Below, piece after piece: positions 34,801 to 46,485 of a stretch of 64,000 nt of DNA; position 1 is the first letter of the stretch, and the number at the start of each line of letters is the position of its first letter. Below the pieces are notes generated by a model that saw only the letters and a list, made by a program, of their open reading frames with translations, had not been told where the DNA came from and did not search any database. Source of the stretch: Xanthobacteraceae bacterium (GTDB lineage: Bacteria > Pseudomonadota > Alphaproteobacteria > Rhizobiales > Xanthobacteraceae); assembly GCA_031291475.1 (NCBI GenBank), contig JARLIY010000132.1:310001-374000 (forward strand), read 5' to 3'. A program made the translations under genes and the position numbers.

Positions 34801-35394
34801 ATGCTTGCTCCGAAAATTCTCGTCATGGCCGGCTCGCTGCGCAAAGGCTCGAGCAATGCGCGGCTTGCGGCGCTCGCGGCCAAGGAGTTGGCGCTCGCCG
34901 AGGCGGACATAACGCGCATCTCGTTTGCGGATTATTCGCTGCCGCTATTCGATGCCGATCTCATGGCCGACAGCGGCCTGCCGCGCGCCGCGGTCGAGCT
35001 CAAGACCATGCTCGCCGCGCATCAGGGCGTGTTCATCGCCAGCCCCGAATACTCGGCCTCGGTATCGCCGCTCGTCAAAAACGCCATCGACTGGGTGTCC
35101 CGCCCTCGCGACCGCAGCGAGGCGAGCTACGCCACCTTCAAGGGCCGGGTCTTTGCCCTCGGCGCCGCCGCCAACGGCGCGGCCGGCGGTCTGCGCGGCC
35201 TCATGGCGCTGCGGCAAGTTCTCGAACTCGGCTGCGGCGCGCTGGTGATCCCGGAGCAGATCAATGTCGGGCGCGCCGCCCAGGCGTTCGACGACATGGA
35301 CAACCTCAAGGAAGAAAGTCTCACCGCAGCGTTGAAAGCGCTGGTGCGCCGGCTTATTGACATGGCCAACCTGATGCCGCGCGCAACGAATTAA
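34801..35394 (+). CDS. NADPH-dependent FMN reductase
   Basis: ILVMAGSLRKGSSNARLAALAAKE; SPEYSASVSPLVKNAIDWVSR. Confidence 0.92.
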   Translation: MLAPKILVMAGSLRKGSSNARLAALAAKELALAEADITRISFADYSLPLFDADLMADSGLPRAAVELKTMLAAHQGVFIASPEYSASVSPLVKNAIDWVSRPRDRSEASYATFKGRVFALGAAANGAAGGLRGLMALRQVLELGCGALVIPEQINVGRAAQAFDDMDNLKEESLTAALKALVRRLIDMANLMPRATN

Positions 35395-35403
35395 GGACGG
35401 CCG

Positions 35404-36111
35404 ATGCCGATTGCCCCGCGCGAGCGCCTGATCGTCGCGCTCGATCTGTCTTCGGTCGAGGAGGCGGCGGCGATGGAGACCCGGCTCGGCGACGCGGTGA
35501 CGTTCTACAAAATAGGCTACCAGCTCGCTTTTGCCGGCGGTCTTTCTTATGCGCGGACGCTGTCGGATTCCGGCAAGCGCGTCTTTCTCGATCTCAAGCT
35601 GCACGACATCGGCAACACGGTGGCGCAGGGCGTCAAAAGCGTGGCGCGGCTCGGCGCGACGTTCCTCACCGTGCATGCTTATCCGCAGACTATGCAAGCG
35701 GCGATGCAGGCGCGCGAAGGCGGCTTGCGCATCCTCGCCGTTACGGTGCTGACCTCCTATGACGACGGCGACCTCAAGGCCGCCGGCTATGAAACGAGCG
35801 TGCGCGAGCTCGCCGCCCGGCGCGCCGCGCGGGCGCGCGATATCGGCATCGACGGTCTTGTCTGCTCGCCCGAGGAAGCCGCAAGCCTGCGGTCGATCGC
35901 CGGGACGAATATGGCGCTGGTGACGCCGGGTATCCGGCCGGCGGGCAGTGCGGCCGGCGACCAGAAGCGCATCATGACGCCTTCTGCCGCCATCGCCGCC
36001 GGCGCTGATTATCTGGTCGTCGGCCGGCCGATTTTGGCGGCGGCCGATCCGCGCGCGGCGGCGCAGGCGATCGTCGCCGAGATCGCCCAGCCAGCAGCGA
36101 AGGAGAAGTGA
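35404..36111 (+). CDS. pyrF: Orotidine 5'-phosphate decarboxylase
   Basis: [36 protein letters not shown]. Confidence 0.97.
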   Translation: MPIAPRERLIVALDLSSVEEAAAMETRLGDAVTFYKIGYQLAFAGGLSYARTLSDSGKRVFLDLKLHDIGNTVAQGVKSVARLGATFLTVHAYPQTMQAAMQAREGGLRILAVTVLTSYDDGDLKAAGYETSVRELAARRAARARDIGIDGLVCSPEEAASLRSIAGTNMALVTPGIRPAGSAAGDQKRIMTPSAAIAAGADYLVVGRPILAAADPRAAAQAIVAEIAQPAAKEK

Positions 36112-36112
36112 C

Positions 36113-36414
36113 ATGGCCAAGGGTTATTGGATCGTGCATGTCGATGTGCACGACGACGAGGGTCACAAACTTACGCGCTCGCCAACCCGGCCATCTTCAA
36201 GAAATTCGGCGGCCGTTTTGTCGTGCGCGCCGGCAAGTTCGAGAGCGTCGAGGGCAGCAACAAGTCGCGTCAGGTCATCATCGAGTTTCCCGATTACGCC
36301 ACCGCGCTCGCCTGTTATCGCTCGCCCGAATATCAGGCCAACATCAAAGTTCGGCAGCCGCATTCGGCGGCGGATTTCGTCATTGCCGAAGGCTACGACG
36401 GCCCGCAGCCTTAG
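36113..36414 (+). pseudogene. DUF1330 family protein, disrupted by a 1-nt deletion near 36170
   Basis: Frame A MAKGYWIVHVDVHDDEGHK, frame B YALANPAIFKKFGGRFVVRAGKFESVEGS...; joined they form a full DUF1330 protein. Confidence 0.8.
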
Positions 36415-36468
36415 AGTTGCTGGCGCAGCCACGCCCCGCTATACCCGCCGCAAGCGGACACGAGGGCC

Positions 36469-37296
36469 ATGGCTGCGGCAAATTCCGATATGCGGCTCGT
36501 TATCGCCGGCGCCGGCGGGCGCATGGGGCGCACGCTGATCCATGCCATCGCCGTCACCAAGGGCGTGACGCTGGCGGGCGCGGTGGAGGCGGCGGATTCG
36601 GCCGTGATCGGCCGCGATGCCGGCGAGCTCGCCGGCCTCGGGCCGAACGGCGTCAAGGTGGTCAGCGATGTCGCGCCTCTGCTCAAGGCCGCCGACGGCC
36701 TGATCGAGTTCACCATTCCGGCGGCGACGCTGGCGCTGGTGGAGTTGAGCGCATCGGCCGGCATTGCCCATATCATCGGCACCACCGGCCACTCGGCCGA
36801 GGAGGAAGCGGTCATCGCCAAGGCGGCGCGCCGCGCACGAATCATTAAATCCGGCAATATGAGTCTCGGCGTCAATCTCCTTGCCGCGTTGGTCAAGCGC
36901 GTGGCGCGGACGCTCGACGAGAATTACGACATCGAGATTCTGGAAATGCACCACAACAGGAAAATCGACGCGCCGTCCGGCACCGCGCTGATGCTCGGCC
37001 GCGCCGCCGCCGAAGGCCGCGGCCTCAATCTCGCCGCCCATTCGGTGCGTGGACGTGATGGCATGACCGGCCCGCGCCGCGCGGCGGATATCGGTTTTGC
37101 GTCGTTGCGCGGCGGCACCGTGGTCGGCGACCATACGGTTATCTTCGCCGGGCCGGCTGAGCGCATCGAGCTCACGCACCGCGCCGAGGACCGCATGATC
37201 TTTGCCCGCGGCGCGCTGCATGCGGCTTTATGGGCGCGCGGCCGGAAGCCCGGCCTCTATTCGATGGCGGATGTGCTGGGGTTGAAGGACATTTGA
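36469..37296 (+). CDS. dapB: 4-hydroxy-tetrahydrodipicolinate reductase
   Basis: [37 protein letters not shown]. Confidence 0.97.
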   Translation: MAAANSDMRLVIAGAGGRMGRTLIHAIAVTKGVTLAGAVEAADSAVIGRDAGELAGLGPNGVKVVSDVAPLLKAADGLIEFTIPAATLALVELSASAGIAHIIGTTGHSAEEEAVIAKAARRARIIKSGNMSLGVNLLAALVKRVARTLDENYDIEILEMHHNRKIDAPSGTALMLGRAAAEGRGLNLAAHSVRGRDGMTGPRRAADIGFASLRGGTVVGDHTVIFAGPAERIELTHRAEDRMIFARGALHAALWARGRKPGLYSMADVLGLKDI

Positions 37297-37300
37297 AACC

Positions 37301-37426
37301 CGTCACCCGCGGGCTTGACCCGCGGGTCCATGCTCACTCGCCGTACGTTAGGCGCGGCCGCATGGATTGCCGGGTCATTGTCGTAAAGACGGCGCTTCGC
37401 GCCTTTTGCCCGGCAATGACGAAGGG
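37301..37426. repeat. Intergenic palindromic repeat (CGTCACCCGCGGGCTTGACCCGCGGGTCCATG...TTGCCGGGTCATTG...CCCGGCAATGACG)
   Basis: Self-complementary arms; a related element lies at 38071-38163. Confidence 0.65.
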
Positions 37427-37438
37427 AAAAGGTAAGAA

Positions 37439-38062
37439 ATGAGTGACCGCCTTCTCGTGCTGGTGCGCCACGGCGAAAGCGAGTGGAACAAGAAGAATCT
37501 GTTCACCGGCTGGCGCGACGTGGGCCTCACCGATAAAGGCATCGCCGAAGCGCGCGCGGCCGGGCACAGATTGAAATCAGAGGGGCATCGCTTCGATGTC
37601 GCTTTTACCTCCGCGCTCGTTCGCGCCCAGCTCTCGCTCGATCTCATGCTCGAGCAATTGGGGCAGAAGACAATCCCCGTGCATTGGGACCAGGCGCTCA
37701 ACGAGCGCGACTATGGCGATCTGTCCGGCCTCAACAAGGACGATGCACGGGCCAAATGGGGCGCCGAGCAGGTGCATACCTGGCGGCGCTCCTACGATGT
37801 CGCTCCGCCCGGCGGCGAAAGTCTTAAAGATACCGCCGCGCGCGTCCTGCCCTATTACATCGGGGAAATCCTGCCGCGCGTGCTGCGCGGCGAGGCGGTC
37901 CTCGTCTCCGCCCACGGCAATTCGCTGCGCGCGCTGGTCATGGTGCTCGAGCGTTTGTCGCCGGCGGCGATCGTCGCGCGCGAGATCGCGACCGGCGTGC
38001 CGCTGGTCTACCGGCTCAACGCCGACTCGACGGTGGCCGAGAAGAAGGAGCTGGCGGGGTAA
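37439..38062 (+). CDS. gpmA: 2,3-bisphosphoglycerate-dependent phosphoglycerate mutase
   Basis: [29 protein letters not shown]. Confidence 0.97.
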   Translation: MSDRLLVLVRHGESEWNKKNLFTGWRDVGLTDKGIAEARAAGHRLKSEGHRFDVAFTSALVRAQLSLDLMLEQLGQKTIPVHWDQALNERDYGDLSGLNKDDARAKWGAEQVHTWRRSYDVAPPGGESLKDTAARVLPYYIGEILPRVLRGEAVLVSAHGNSLRALVMVLERLSPAAIVAREIATGVPLVYRLNADSTVAEKKELAG

Positions 38063-38070
38063 TCGTCTTT

Positions 38071-38163
38071 CGTCATTGTCGGGCTTGACCCGGCAATCCA
38101 TGGAGCGGCGCCGTATTTTCGGGCAGTCAGCATGGACCCCCGGGTCAAGCCCGGGGGTGACGA
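38071..38163. repeat. Intergenic palindromic repeat, related to 37301-37426
   Basis: CGTCATTGTCGGGCTTGACCCGGCAATCCATGG...CATGGACCCCCGGGTCAAGCCCGGGGGTGACG. Confidence 0.65.
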
Positions 38164-38174
38164 GTGGAGGAGCG

Positions 38175-39078
38175 CTACGCCGCGGCGCCGAGCTTGCCGG
38201 CCTCCCAGCCGAGCATGGCGCGCTTGCGCGTCATGCCCCAGTGATAGCCGGTGAGATCGCCGGCCTTGCCGATCACGCGATGGCAGGGCACGACGAAGGC
38301 GATCGGGTTTTTGCCGACCGCGGCGCCGACCGCGCGGGCGGCAGCCGGCGTGCAGACCTTGCCGGCGATGCCCGAATAGGTGGCGAGTCGGCCCATCGGG
38401 ATTTTCAAGAGCGCTTCCCAGACGCGGACTTCCCAATCGGTGCCGATGAGCACGACGCGTAGCGGCTGGTCCTCTTGCCATTGCGACGGATCGAAAATGC
38501 GTTGCGCGATCGGCGCGGTGCGCGCGGCATCGGCGACATAATCGGCCTTGGGCCAGCGCCGCTTCATGTCGTTGAGCGTCGCCTTTTCCTCGCCGGAATC
38601 GGCGAAGGCGAGCCCCGCGAGCCCGCGCTCGGTCGCCATGACCAGCGCCTTGCCGAACGGGGACGGATGAAAGCCGAAACGCACGGTGAGGCCTTCGCCG
38701 CCGGACTTCCATTCGCCCGGCGACATTGCTTCGTGGGTGACGAACAGATCGTGCAGGCGGCCGGGGCCGGACAGGCCCACTTCGTAGGTGGCGTCGAGCA
38801 CGCTTGCGGAATCGCGAAGGAGCTGCCGCGCACCGTCCAGCGTCAGCGCCTGCAGGAAGGCCTTCGGCGTCAGCCCTGCCCAGCGCCGGAACAGATGGTG
38901 CAGCTCGGTCGGGGTGACGCCGGCGGCTTCGGCGATGGTCTCGATTTCCGGCTGCCGTCGCCAGTGGCCGCGGATATGGCCGATGGCCCGGCGCACCACG
39001 TCGTAATCGTCGGCGGCCGCGGCGAGCGGGGTGAGATCGGGCAGGCGATCGGGTGACAGCATGGATGCCTCCATCATT
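38175..39078 (-). CDS. ada: AraC HTH + methylated-DNA-[protein]-cysteine S-methyltransferase (Ada-like, no N-terminal zinc domain)
   Basis: AraC-type HTH (VTPTELHHLFRRWAGLTPKAFLQ) and IAFVVPCHRVIGKAGDLTGYHWG active site. Confidence 0.9.
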
Positions 39079-39132
39079 TGTCCCCATCTAGGCTGCGACG
39101 AACGCCCAAGCCACCCGATTTCTGTACTTCGA

Positions 39133-39254
39133 TTCCCTCCCCCCTTGTGGGGGAGGGTTGGGGGGGGTGGCAAGGTGACGAAAGGGCGTTGCCGAATTTC
39201 GTGAACCTTTCGACCCCCACCCCTAACCCCTCCACACAAGGGGGGAGGGGAAGA
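39133..39254. repeat. Inverted pair of G/C-rich palindromic repeat units
   Basis: TCCCTCCCCCCTTGTGGGGGAGGGTTGGGGGGGGTGG facing CGACCCCCACCCCTAACCCCTCCACACAAGGGGGGAGGGG. Confidence 0.75.
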
Positions 39255-39286
39255 TTCCCTACGCGCAATTCGCCACTCACTATTCC

Positions 39287-39826
39287 CTATTCGCCAAAAA
39301 CCGTCCGTTTCGGCCCGCGCTTGGCTTCGCCGAGTGCGGTCGAAAGCGCCCGCGCAAAGCTCGCTTTCTCGTCCGGCCCCAGCGCCGAAGCGATCGACAG
39401 CCGCCGGCCGCGGGAGACGAGGAACAGCCGCTCGATGCCGAATTCCTCATGCACGATGCGGTCGAGCCGCACCCAGACCGGGTTGAGCGTCCATTCGCGC
39501 ACGCCGCCGCGCGGATTGACCTTGCGCAACGTCAGCTCCGAGGCGGTGACTTTGACCTCCTCATAGGCGCGCGCCGCGCGGAAATTGGCGCGGAACGCGA
39601 CGTAGATCAGCAACACGTCGAGGCCGAGAAAGCCGAAGACCGGCCAGGCGCCGAGCATGAGGAACAACATGCCGGAGACGAAGCTCAAGGCTCCGATGCA
39701 GAGCATGAGGGTGAGGAAGCCGGTCGAGCCGAGCGAGCGGTGCGGCGTGATGGTGGCCGCAAAGATCGTCGGCTCGGCGCCGGGCTCGGCGCGCGGTCCG
39801 GAGAATGTGTCGTTGTCCCGGCTCAT
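39287..39826 (-). CDS. DUF2244 domain membrane protein
   Basis: FAATITPHRSLGSTGFLTLMLCIGALSFVSGMLFLMLGAWPVFGFLGLDVLLIYVAFRANFRAARAYEEVKVT. Confidence 0.85.
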   Translation of the reverse strand: MSRDNDTFSGPRAEPGAEPTIFAATITPHRSLGSTGFLTLMLCIGALSFVSGMLFLMLGAWPVFGFLGLDVLLIYVAFRANFRAARAYEEVKVTASELTLRKVNPRGGVREWTLNPVWVRLDRIVHEEFGIERLFLVSRGRRLSIASALGPDEKASFARALSTALGEAKRGPKRTVFGE

Positions 39827-39847
39827 GCGGCTGACTATACGGGAAAG

Positions 39848-40744
39848 ATGGCGCGGAAAACCACGGCTCGGAAGACCACGCGGCAAAGTCTCAAGCCGGC
39901 GAGTCGAAACCGACCCAGGCGGAGCACCCAATCTGCTCCCTTCCCCCTTGAGGGGGAGGGTCGGGGAGGGGGGTATCGTTCCGCATCCGCGCGGGCGGTC
40001 CGCCTGAAAAAACCCGGCGCGCAGGCCAAGGCCGATGCGAAGGCGGCCCACGGCAAACTGCCGCAATGGACAAAGCCTGAGATCGAGGAGGCGTTCCGCC
40101 GCTTCGCCGCCGCCAATCCCACCCCGCGCGGCGAATTGCAGCACATCAATCCGTACACGCTGCTGGTCGCGGTCGTTCTCTCCGCGCAGGCGACCGATGC
40201 TGGCGTAAACAAGGCGACGCCGGCCTTGTTCAAGCTCGCCGACACGCCGGAGAAGATGGTCAAGCTCGGCGAAGCGCGCGTGCGCGACCTGATCAAGACC
40301 ATCGGCCTTTATCGCACCAAGGCGAAGAACGTGGTCGCGCTGTCGCGCATGCTTGTGGCGGAGCATGTCGGGCAGGTGCCGCACGACCGCGCGGCGCTGG
40401 AAGCATTGCCTGGCGTCGGACGAAAGACCGCGAATGTGGTGCTCAACATCGCATTCGGCGAGCCGACCATCGCGGTGGACACCCACATCTTCCGCGTCGG
40501 TAACCGCACGGGCCTGGCCGTCGGCAAGACGCCGCTCGACGTCGAGATGAAGCTGATGGAGGTCGTGCCGGAACGCTACCGCCTGCACGCCCACCACTGG
40601 CTCATCCTGCACGGCCGTTACACCTGCGTCGCCCGCCGCCCGTTGTGCGAAAAGTGCATCATCGCGGACCTCTGCAAATGGCCGGGCAAAACCGCTTTTT
40701 CCCTACCCTCCTCCCTTGTGGAGGAGGGTAGGGAGGAGGGTTAG
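39848..40744 (+). CDS. nth: Endonuclease III
   Basis: LLVAVVLSAQATDAGVNKAT; LPGVGRKTANVVLNIAFGEPTIAVDTH; C-x6-C-x2-C-x5-C FeS motif. Confidence 0.95.
   Translation: MARKTTARKTTRQSLKPASRNRPRRSTQSAPFPLEGEGRGGGYRSASARAVRLKKPGAQAKADAKAAHGKLPQWTKPEIEEAFRRFAAANPTPRGELQHINPYTLLVAVVLSAQATDAGVNKATPALFKLADTPEKMVKLGEARVRDLIKTIGLYRTKAKNVVALSRMLVAEHVGQVPHDRAALEALPGVGRKTANVVLNIAFGEPTIAVDTHIFRVGNRTGLAVGKTPLDVEMKLMEVVPERYRLHAHHWLILHGRYTCVARRPLCEKCIIADLCKWPGKTAFSLPSSLVEEGREEG
39935..39976. repeat. G/C-rich palindromic repeat unit inside the nth coding frame
   Basis: GCTCCCTTCCCCCTTGAGGGGGAGGGTCGGGGAGGGGGGT, same family as 39133 and 42841; encodes SAPFPLEGEGRGGG. Confidence 0.7.
40700..40742. repeat. Palindromic repeat unit forming the 3' end of nth
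   Basis: CCCTACCCTCCTCCCTTGTGGAGGAGGGTAGGGAGGAGGG; encodes the SLPSSLVEEGREEG* tail. Confidence 0.7.
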
Positions 40745-40784
40745 ATAGTCCGCAGAGGTTCCGTGGAAACGACAAGGAGTTGCG

Positions 40785-41303
40785 ATGTTCACATTGACCT
40801 GGCTGTTCGTCTCGCTGTTGTTCGCCGGCCTCTGGGCCACGCCGGCGCGGGCGGCCGACGAACCGGACCTGATCTTCAAGCGTTCGACAACGTTCAAGCT
40901 CTTAACGCCGAACGACAAGCTTGCGACCTACGGCCTCGACGATCCCGAGGTCGAGGGCGTCGCCTGCTATTTCACCGCCCCCGAGCGCGGCGGCGTGAAG
41001 GGCTGGATCGGCGTTGCCGAACAGGTCTCCGACATTTCGCTGTCGTGTCGGCAGATCGGCCCGATCCGCATCAAGGCGAAATTCCCGCAAGGCGAGGACG
41101 TGTTCCGCACCCGCCGCTCGCTGTTCTTCAAGAAGATGCAGATCGTGCGGGGCTGCGACACCAAGCGCAACGTCCTCGTTTACATGGTCTATTCCGACAA
41201 GCTGATCGAAGGATCGCCGAAGAATTCGACCTCCTCGGTGCCGATCATGCCCTGGGGCGCGAACGACCAGATTCAGAAGTGCGCGGACTTCGTCGAGAAG
41301 TAG
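40785..41303 (+). CDS. creA: CreA family protein
   Basis: Signal peptide; DDPEVEGVACYFTAPERGGVKGWIGVAEQVSDISLSCRQIGPI. Confidence 0.9.
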   Translation: MFTLTWLFVSLLFAGLWATPARAADEPDLIFKRSTTFKLLTPNDKLATYGLDDPEVEGVACYFTAPERGGVKGWIGVAEQVSDISLSCRQIGPIRIKAKFPQGEDVFRTRRSLFFKKMQIVRGCDTKRNVLVYMVYSDKLIEGSPKNSTSSVPIMPWGANDQIQKCADFVEK

Positions 41304-41317
41304 CGGCGTGATCGATA

Positions 41318-41355
41318 TTCCCCTCTCCCCGGTGGCCCCACCGGGGAGAGGGGAA
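41318..41355. terminator. Perfect 18-bp inverted repeat between convergent genes
   Basis: TTCCCCTCTCCCCGGTGG-CC-CCACCGGGGAGAGGGGAA between creA and the cyclase gene. Confidence 0.75.
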
Positions 41356-41390
41356 GTACAACGGGCGATTCAGGTCGGACGATTTCGCTC

Positions 41391-42800
41391 TCACGGAATC
41401 TCATAAACCGCCACTTCGCCGGCGACGCCCTTGAGCGTCACGCTCTGCGGCTCAGGCGTAAGGCCGGCTTTGGCGAGCAAAGCCGCCGATTGCGGATGCT
41501 CGATGACCTGCTTGGTGGCGAAGATCGTGTGCGAGACCGCGAGCCCTTGTACGCGCGCGGCGATGTTGACGGTCTGGCCGAAATAATCGAGCCGGTCGTT
41601 GAGCATGACAGCGAGACTTGGCCCTTCATGGATGCCGATTTTAAGGATGAGATCTTCCTTGCGGGTGTCGACGCCGACGCTGCCGATCGCTTCGCGCATG
41701 GCGAACGCGGCGGCGAGCGCGCGCGCCGGCGTCGGAAACGTCGCCATCACCGCGTCGCCGATGGTCTTGACCACCGCGCCGCCGTTTGCCGCCACGATTT
41801 TGTTGAGCAGCAGAAAATGGTGGCGCACCAGTTCATAGGCGACCAGATCGCCGACGCGTGCGTAGAGCTCGGTCGAGCCCTTGAGGTCGGTGAAGAGAAA
41901 CGTGAGGCTGATGATCTTGAGCCCCTGGTCGACGGCAAGCGTATCGGTGCGATAGAGGTCGCGAAACGTCTGGTTGGTGAAAATACGCTTGGCCGTGAGA
42001 TGCGGCCGGCGCTTGCCGACCAGCTCGTCAAACTTCCGGTTCTCGGTCCAGACTACCGGCAGAGCGCGCCTGGCGGTGCGGTTGGCGACGGTCAGCCGCA
42101 GCGGGCCGGAGCGAAGTTCGGTCGTTGCGGTCGGCTCGCGCGCGCCCTTGAGTACGACGGTCAGCTCCTGGACCTCGGCGGTGCGCTCGGGCGCGACTTT
42201 CATGTAATGGCCGAAATGCGACACCGGGTCGAACAGGATGACCCAGCCTTCCGGCAGGTCGATCGTCACCGTCGCCCGCTCGCCCGGATCGAGCACGCGC
42301 GCGTCGAGGGTGAATTCGGCGATCAGCTTTTCCAGGTCAGCGTCGGAGACGTCGACGGCCGAGCTCCAGAACACCTGCCGGTAATAGTCCCAGAACGGCA
42401 AGGTCTGCGGATCGTGGGCGGCGATTTTGCGCAGGCGCGGGCTCACCGTGAACACGATCTCCACGGTCTCGTCGAGCGAGACCTCGAACGATCGGCTACA
42501 CAGCGAGCAGGCATACGGTTCGCGGTGGACGTCCTGGAGTGTTTCCGTGACATCCAGCACGCCGCGGCAGGACGGGCACAGCACGTCCCAGGCCAGTTCG
42601 AAAATGCCGAGCTTCGCCGCATGCAGGAACGCGGCGATGGTCTTTTCCTCGTCGAGCCCGTACGCGGCGGCGAAGGTGAGCACGTTGATGCGGGCTAGGT
42701 CGCGATCGGCCCCGGAGGTAACGGCCCGCTCCATGGCCGCCGCGGCATCGGCATCGGCCGTCTCGCGCAATGCGGCAAACAGTGTTCGGCTATCGTTCAC
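41391..42800 (-). CDS. Class III adenylate/guanylate cyclase with N-terminal DUF5939-like region
   Basis: SLTFLFTDLKGSTELYARVGDLVAYELVRHHF catalytic motif; KTIGDAVMATFPTPARAL; start (GTG ~42800) inferred. Confidence 0.88.
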   Translation of the reverse strand: MNDSRTLFAALRETADADAAAAMERAVTSGADRDLARINVLTFAAAYGLDEEKTIAAFLHAAKLGIFELAWDVLCPSCRGVLDVTETLQDVHREPYACSLCSRSFEVSLDETVEIVFTVSPRLRKIAAHDPQTLPFWDYYRQVFWSSAVDVSDADLEKLIAEFTLDARVLDPGERATVTIDLPEGWVILFDPVSHFGHYMKVAPERTAEVQELTVVLKGAREPTATTELRSGPLRLTVANRTARRALPVVWTENRKFDELVGKRRPHLTAKRIFTNQTFRDLYRTDTLAVDQGLKIISLTFLFTDLKGSTELYARVGDLVAYELVRHHFLLLNKIVAANGGAVVKTIGDAVMATFPTPARALAAAFAMREAIGSVGVDTRKEDLILKIGIHEGPSLAVMLNDRLDYFGQTVNIAARVQGLAVSHTIFATKQVIEHPQSAALLAKAGLTPEPQSVTLKGVAGEVAVYEIP

Positions 42801-42840
42801 GCGCGCGAGCTTACGCGAAAAACGCGGGGTGAAAATCGTT

Positions 42841-42947
42841 TCCCTCCCCCCTTGTGGGGGAGGGTAGAGGGGGGTGGTCGGGTGGCTCGCTTCCAACATA
42901 AATCGCGACCCCCACCCCCTAACCCCTCCCCACAAGGGGGAGGGGAA
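42841..42947. repeat. Inverted pair of G/C-rich palindromic repeat units
   Basis: TCCCTCCCCCCTTGTGGGGGAGGGTAGAGGGGGGTGG facing CGACCCCCACCCCCTAACCCCTCCCCACAAGGGGGAGGGG. Confidence 0.75.
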
Positions 42948-42954
42948 CAAAAGC

Positions 42955-44667
<1,713 letters not shown>

Positions 44668-44945
44668 GGCAGCAGTCCCCGTTTGTTGCGCTTTATTCGG
44701 CGACGAACAAAGAAATCCCCAACGTTATCCCCACCGCACTGCATCATCCTGCGGATACACGCTTTTCCTTGCTTCACGGCGCCGCCGCGGTATTGTGACT
44801 TCCAGATCGCTCGCGTTTGGTTCGCCGAATGAGAGAGGTCGCCAGAGTCAGGTTGGCCTAGTGTAGAAGCCGCTACCGGCGTCGCACCAAGCGCTGACAA
44901 GATGCTGGTCCCAGCCGCGGTAGCAGCGCTGAGAACGTGACGGGT

Positions 44946-44961
44946 GGGCTTGCGCAAGCCC
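44946..44961. terminator. Palindrome in the ureB-ureC spacer
   Basis: GGGCTTGCGCAAGCCC, perfect 16-bp palindrome. Confidence 0.35.
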
Positions 44962-44990
44962 GCTCGTCATGATTCGTGGAATGCCCTTCT

Positions 44991-45296
44991 TCACAGCTTT
45001 CCCATGATCTCTTGCCGGAAACCGTAAACCGTGCGGGTGCCGGCGAGCGCAACCAGCTTGACTTGGCGCGTCTGGCCGGGCTCGAAGCGCACCGCGGTGC
45101 CGGCGGGAATGTCCAGCCGCATGCCGCGCGCTTTCTTGCGGTCGAATTTCAGCGCCGGATTGGTCTCGAAGAAATGATAATGCGAGCCGACCTGAATCGG
45201 CCGGTCGCCGCTGTTGGCGACCGTGAGTGTCAGGCCTTTGCGGCCCTTGTTCAACTCGATCTCGCCGCTCTTGATGAACATTTCGCCGGGAATCAT
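44991..45296 (-). CDS. ureB: Urease subunit beta
   Basis: [46 protein letters not shown]. Confidence 0.97.
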   Translation of the reverse strand: MIPGEMFIKSGEIELNKGRKGLTLTVANSGDRPIQVGSHYHFFETNPALKFDRKKARGMRLDIPAGTAVRFEPGQTRQVKLVALAGTRTVYGFRQEIMGKL

Positions 45297-45303
45297 CTGC
45301 GCC

Positions 45304-45606
45304 TCATCGTATCGGCTCATGCACGGTGACGAGCTTGGTGCCATCGGGGAACGTCGCTTCGACCTGAATTTCCGGGATCATCTCGGCGATGCCGTTCATG
45401 ACCTGCGCGCGCGTGACCACATGCGCGCCCTTTTGCATCAGCTCGGCGACGCTGCGCCCGTCGCGCGCGCCCTCGAGGATGAAATCGGAAATGAGCGCGA
45501 CCGCTTCCGGATGATTGAGCTTGACGCCGCGCTCGAGCCGGCGCCGCGCCACCATCGCCGCCATGGCGATCAACAATTTGTCCTTTTCGCGCGGAGTAAG
45601 ATGCAT
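45304..45606 (-). CDS. ureA: Urease subunit gamma
   Basis: [39 protein letters not shown]. Confidence 0.98.
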   Translation of the reverse strand: MHLTPREKDKLLIAMAAMVARRRLERGVKLNHPEAVALISDFILEGARDGRSVAELMQKGAHVVTRAQVMNGIAEMIPEIQVEATFPDGTKLVTVHEPIR

Positions 45607-45616
45607 GCTTCGTCCG

Positions 45617-46453
45617 TCAGTTCAGCCAGAGTCGCGGCAATTGCGTGCCGCCGAGCGCCGTCAACACGTCGATGAGATCGCGGCGCAGCGCGGCGCCGTC
45701 GGAAGCGACCAGCCGCGCCAGCGCAAGTCCGTTCCAGGCCGACACGCCGACCTCTCCGGCGAAATCCTTCTCCATCGCGCGGACGGCCGCGATCGCGCCG
45801 TCATCGCCGGGAATTTTGAGCACGCTGGCGATAGCCACGCTGCCGCCGGCAATCGCCCGCTGCCCGAGCTTTTGCGCAACCGCGCCGTCGAGGCGCAGGC
45901 TCTCGGCGAAGGCAAGCTTTCCGCCGACGCGCACCCGCCAGCGATCGAAGAAATGCCCGCGCAGCACCGTTTCACCCATGGCCGAGCGGCCGAAAATGAC
46001 GGCTTCGGCGACCATCAGATCGGCGTCCGGCGCGAGCTCCACGTCGATCGTGCGCCGCAGCCGCGCCCGATCGAACAGGATCGTCTCCTGCGGCAGCCAG
46101 GCGAGCGCGCCGCCCGGCCCGACATCGAACTTAACGTCGATCTCGGTATCCGGTCCGAGCGAGCGGTAGACTTTTTCGGCGGCAGCCGTGGTCACGGTCA
46201 GCCGCGCGCCGGCGCCGACGGCGATATCGATGCCGAAGCGGTCGCCGCCGGTCATTCCGCCGGCAGTGTTGACGATGACGGCATCGAGCGCGCCGCCGGT
46301 CATGCCGTTTGGGAAACGTACGCGCAGCGCGCCGTCCTCATAGACGCGGCCGCGGCGGCTGCCGCCGCCCGCGGCCTTGACCGAAAACGCTATATGGCCG
46401 ACTGCGCGATTGCCGGCGAAAATCTCACCATGCGCCGGCGCATCCGCAAACAC
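45617..46453 (-). CDS. ureD: Urease accessory protein UreD
   Basis: [56 protein letters not shown]. Confidence 0.95.
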   Translation of the reverse strand: MFADAPAHGEIFAGNRAVGHIAFSVKAAGGGSRRGRVYEDGALRVRFPNGMTGGALDAVIVNTAGGMTGGDRFGIDIAVGAGARLTVTTAAAEKVYRSLGPDTEIDVKFDVGPGGALAWLPQETILFDRARLRRTIDVELAPDADLMVAEAVIFGRSAMGETVLRGHFFDRWRVRVGGKLAFAESLRLDGAVAQKLGQRAIAGGSVAIASVLKIPGDDGAIAAVRAMEKDFAGEVGVSAWNGLALARLVASDGAALRRDLIDVLTALGGTQLPRLWLN

Positions 46454-46485
46454 GTTGGCTCCCCCCGACGCTGATTATTCATCGA

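Noticed and set aside
39133-42947. CRISPR-like interpretation of the repeated G/C-rich units
   Set aside because: Units are irregularly spaced, palindromic and separated by genes, with no spacers or cas genes.
44725-44733. TTATCCCCA, DnaA-box-like 9-mer
   Set aside because: One mismatch from the usual TTATNCACA form and solitary; no cluster or AT-rich unwinding region, so not an origin.
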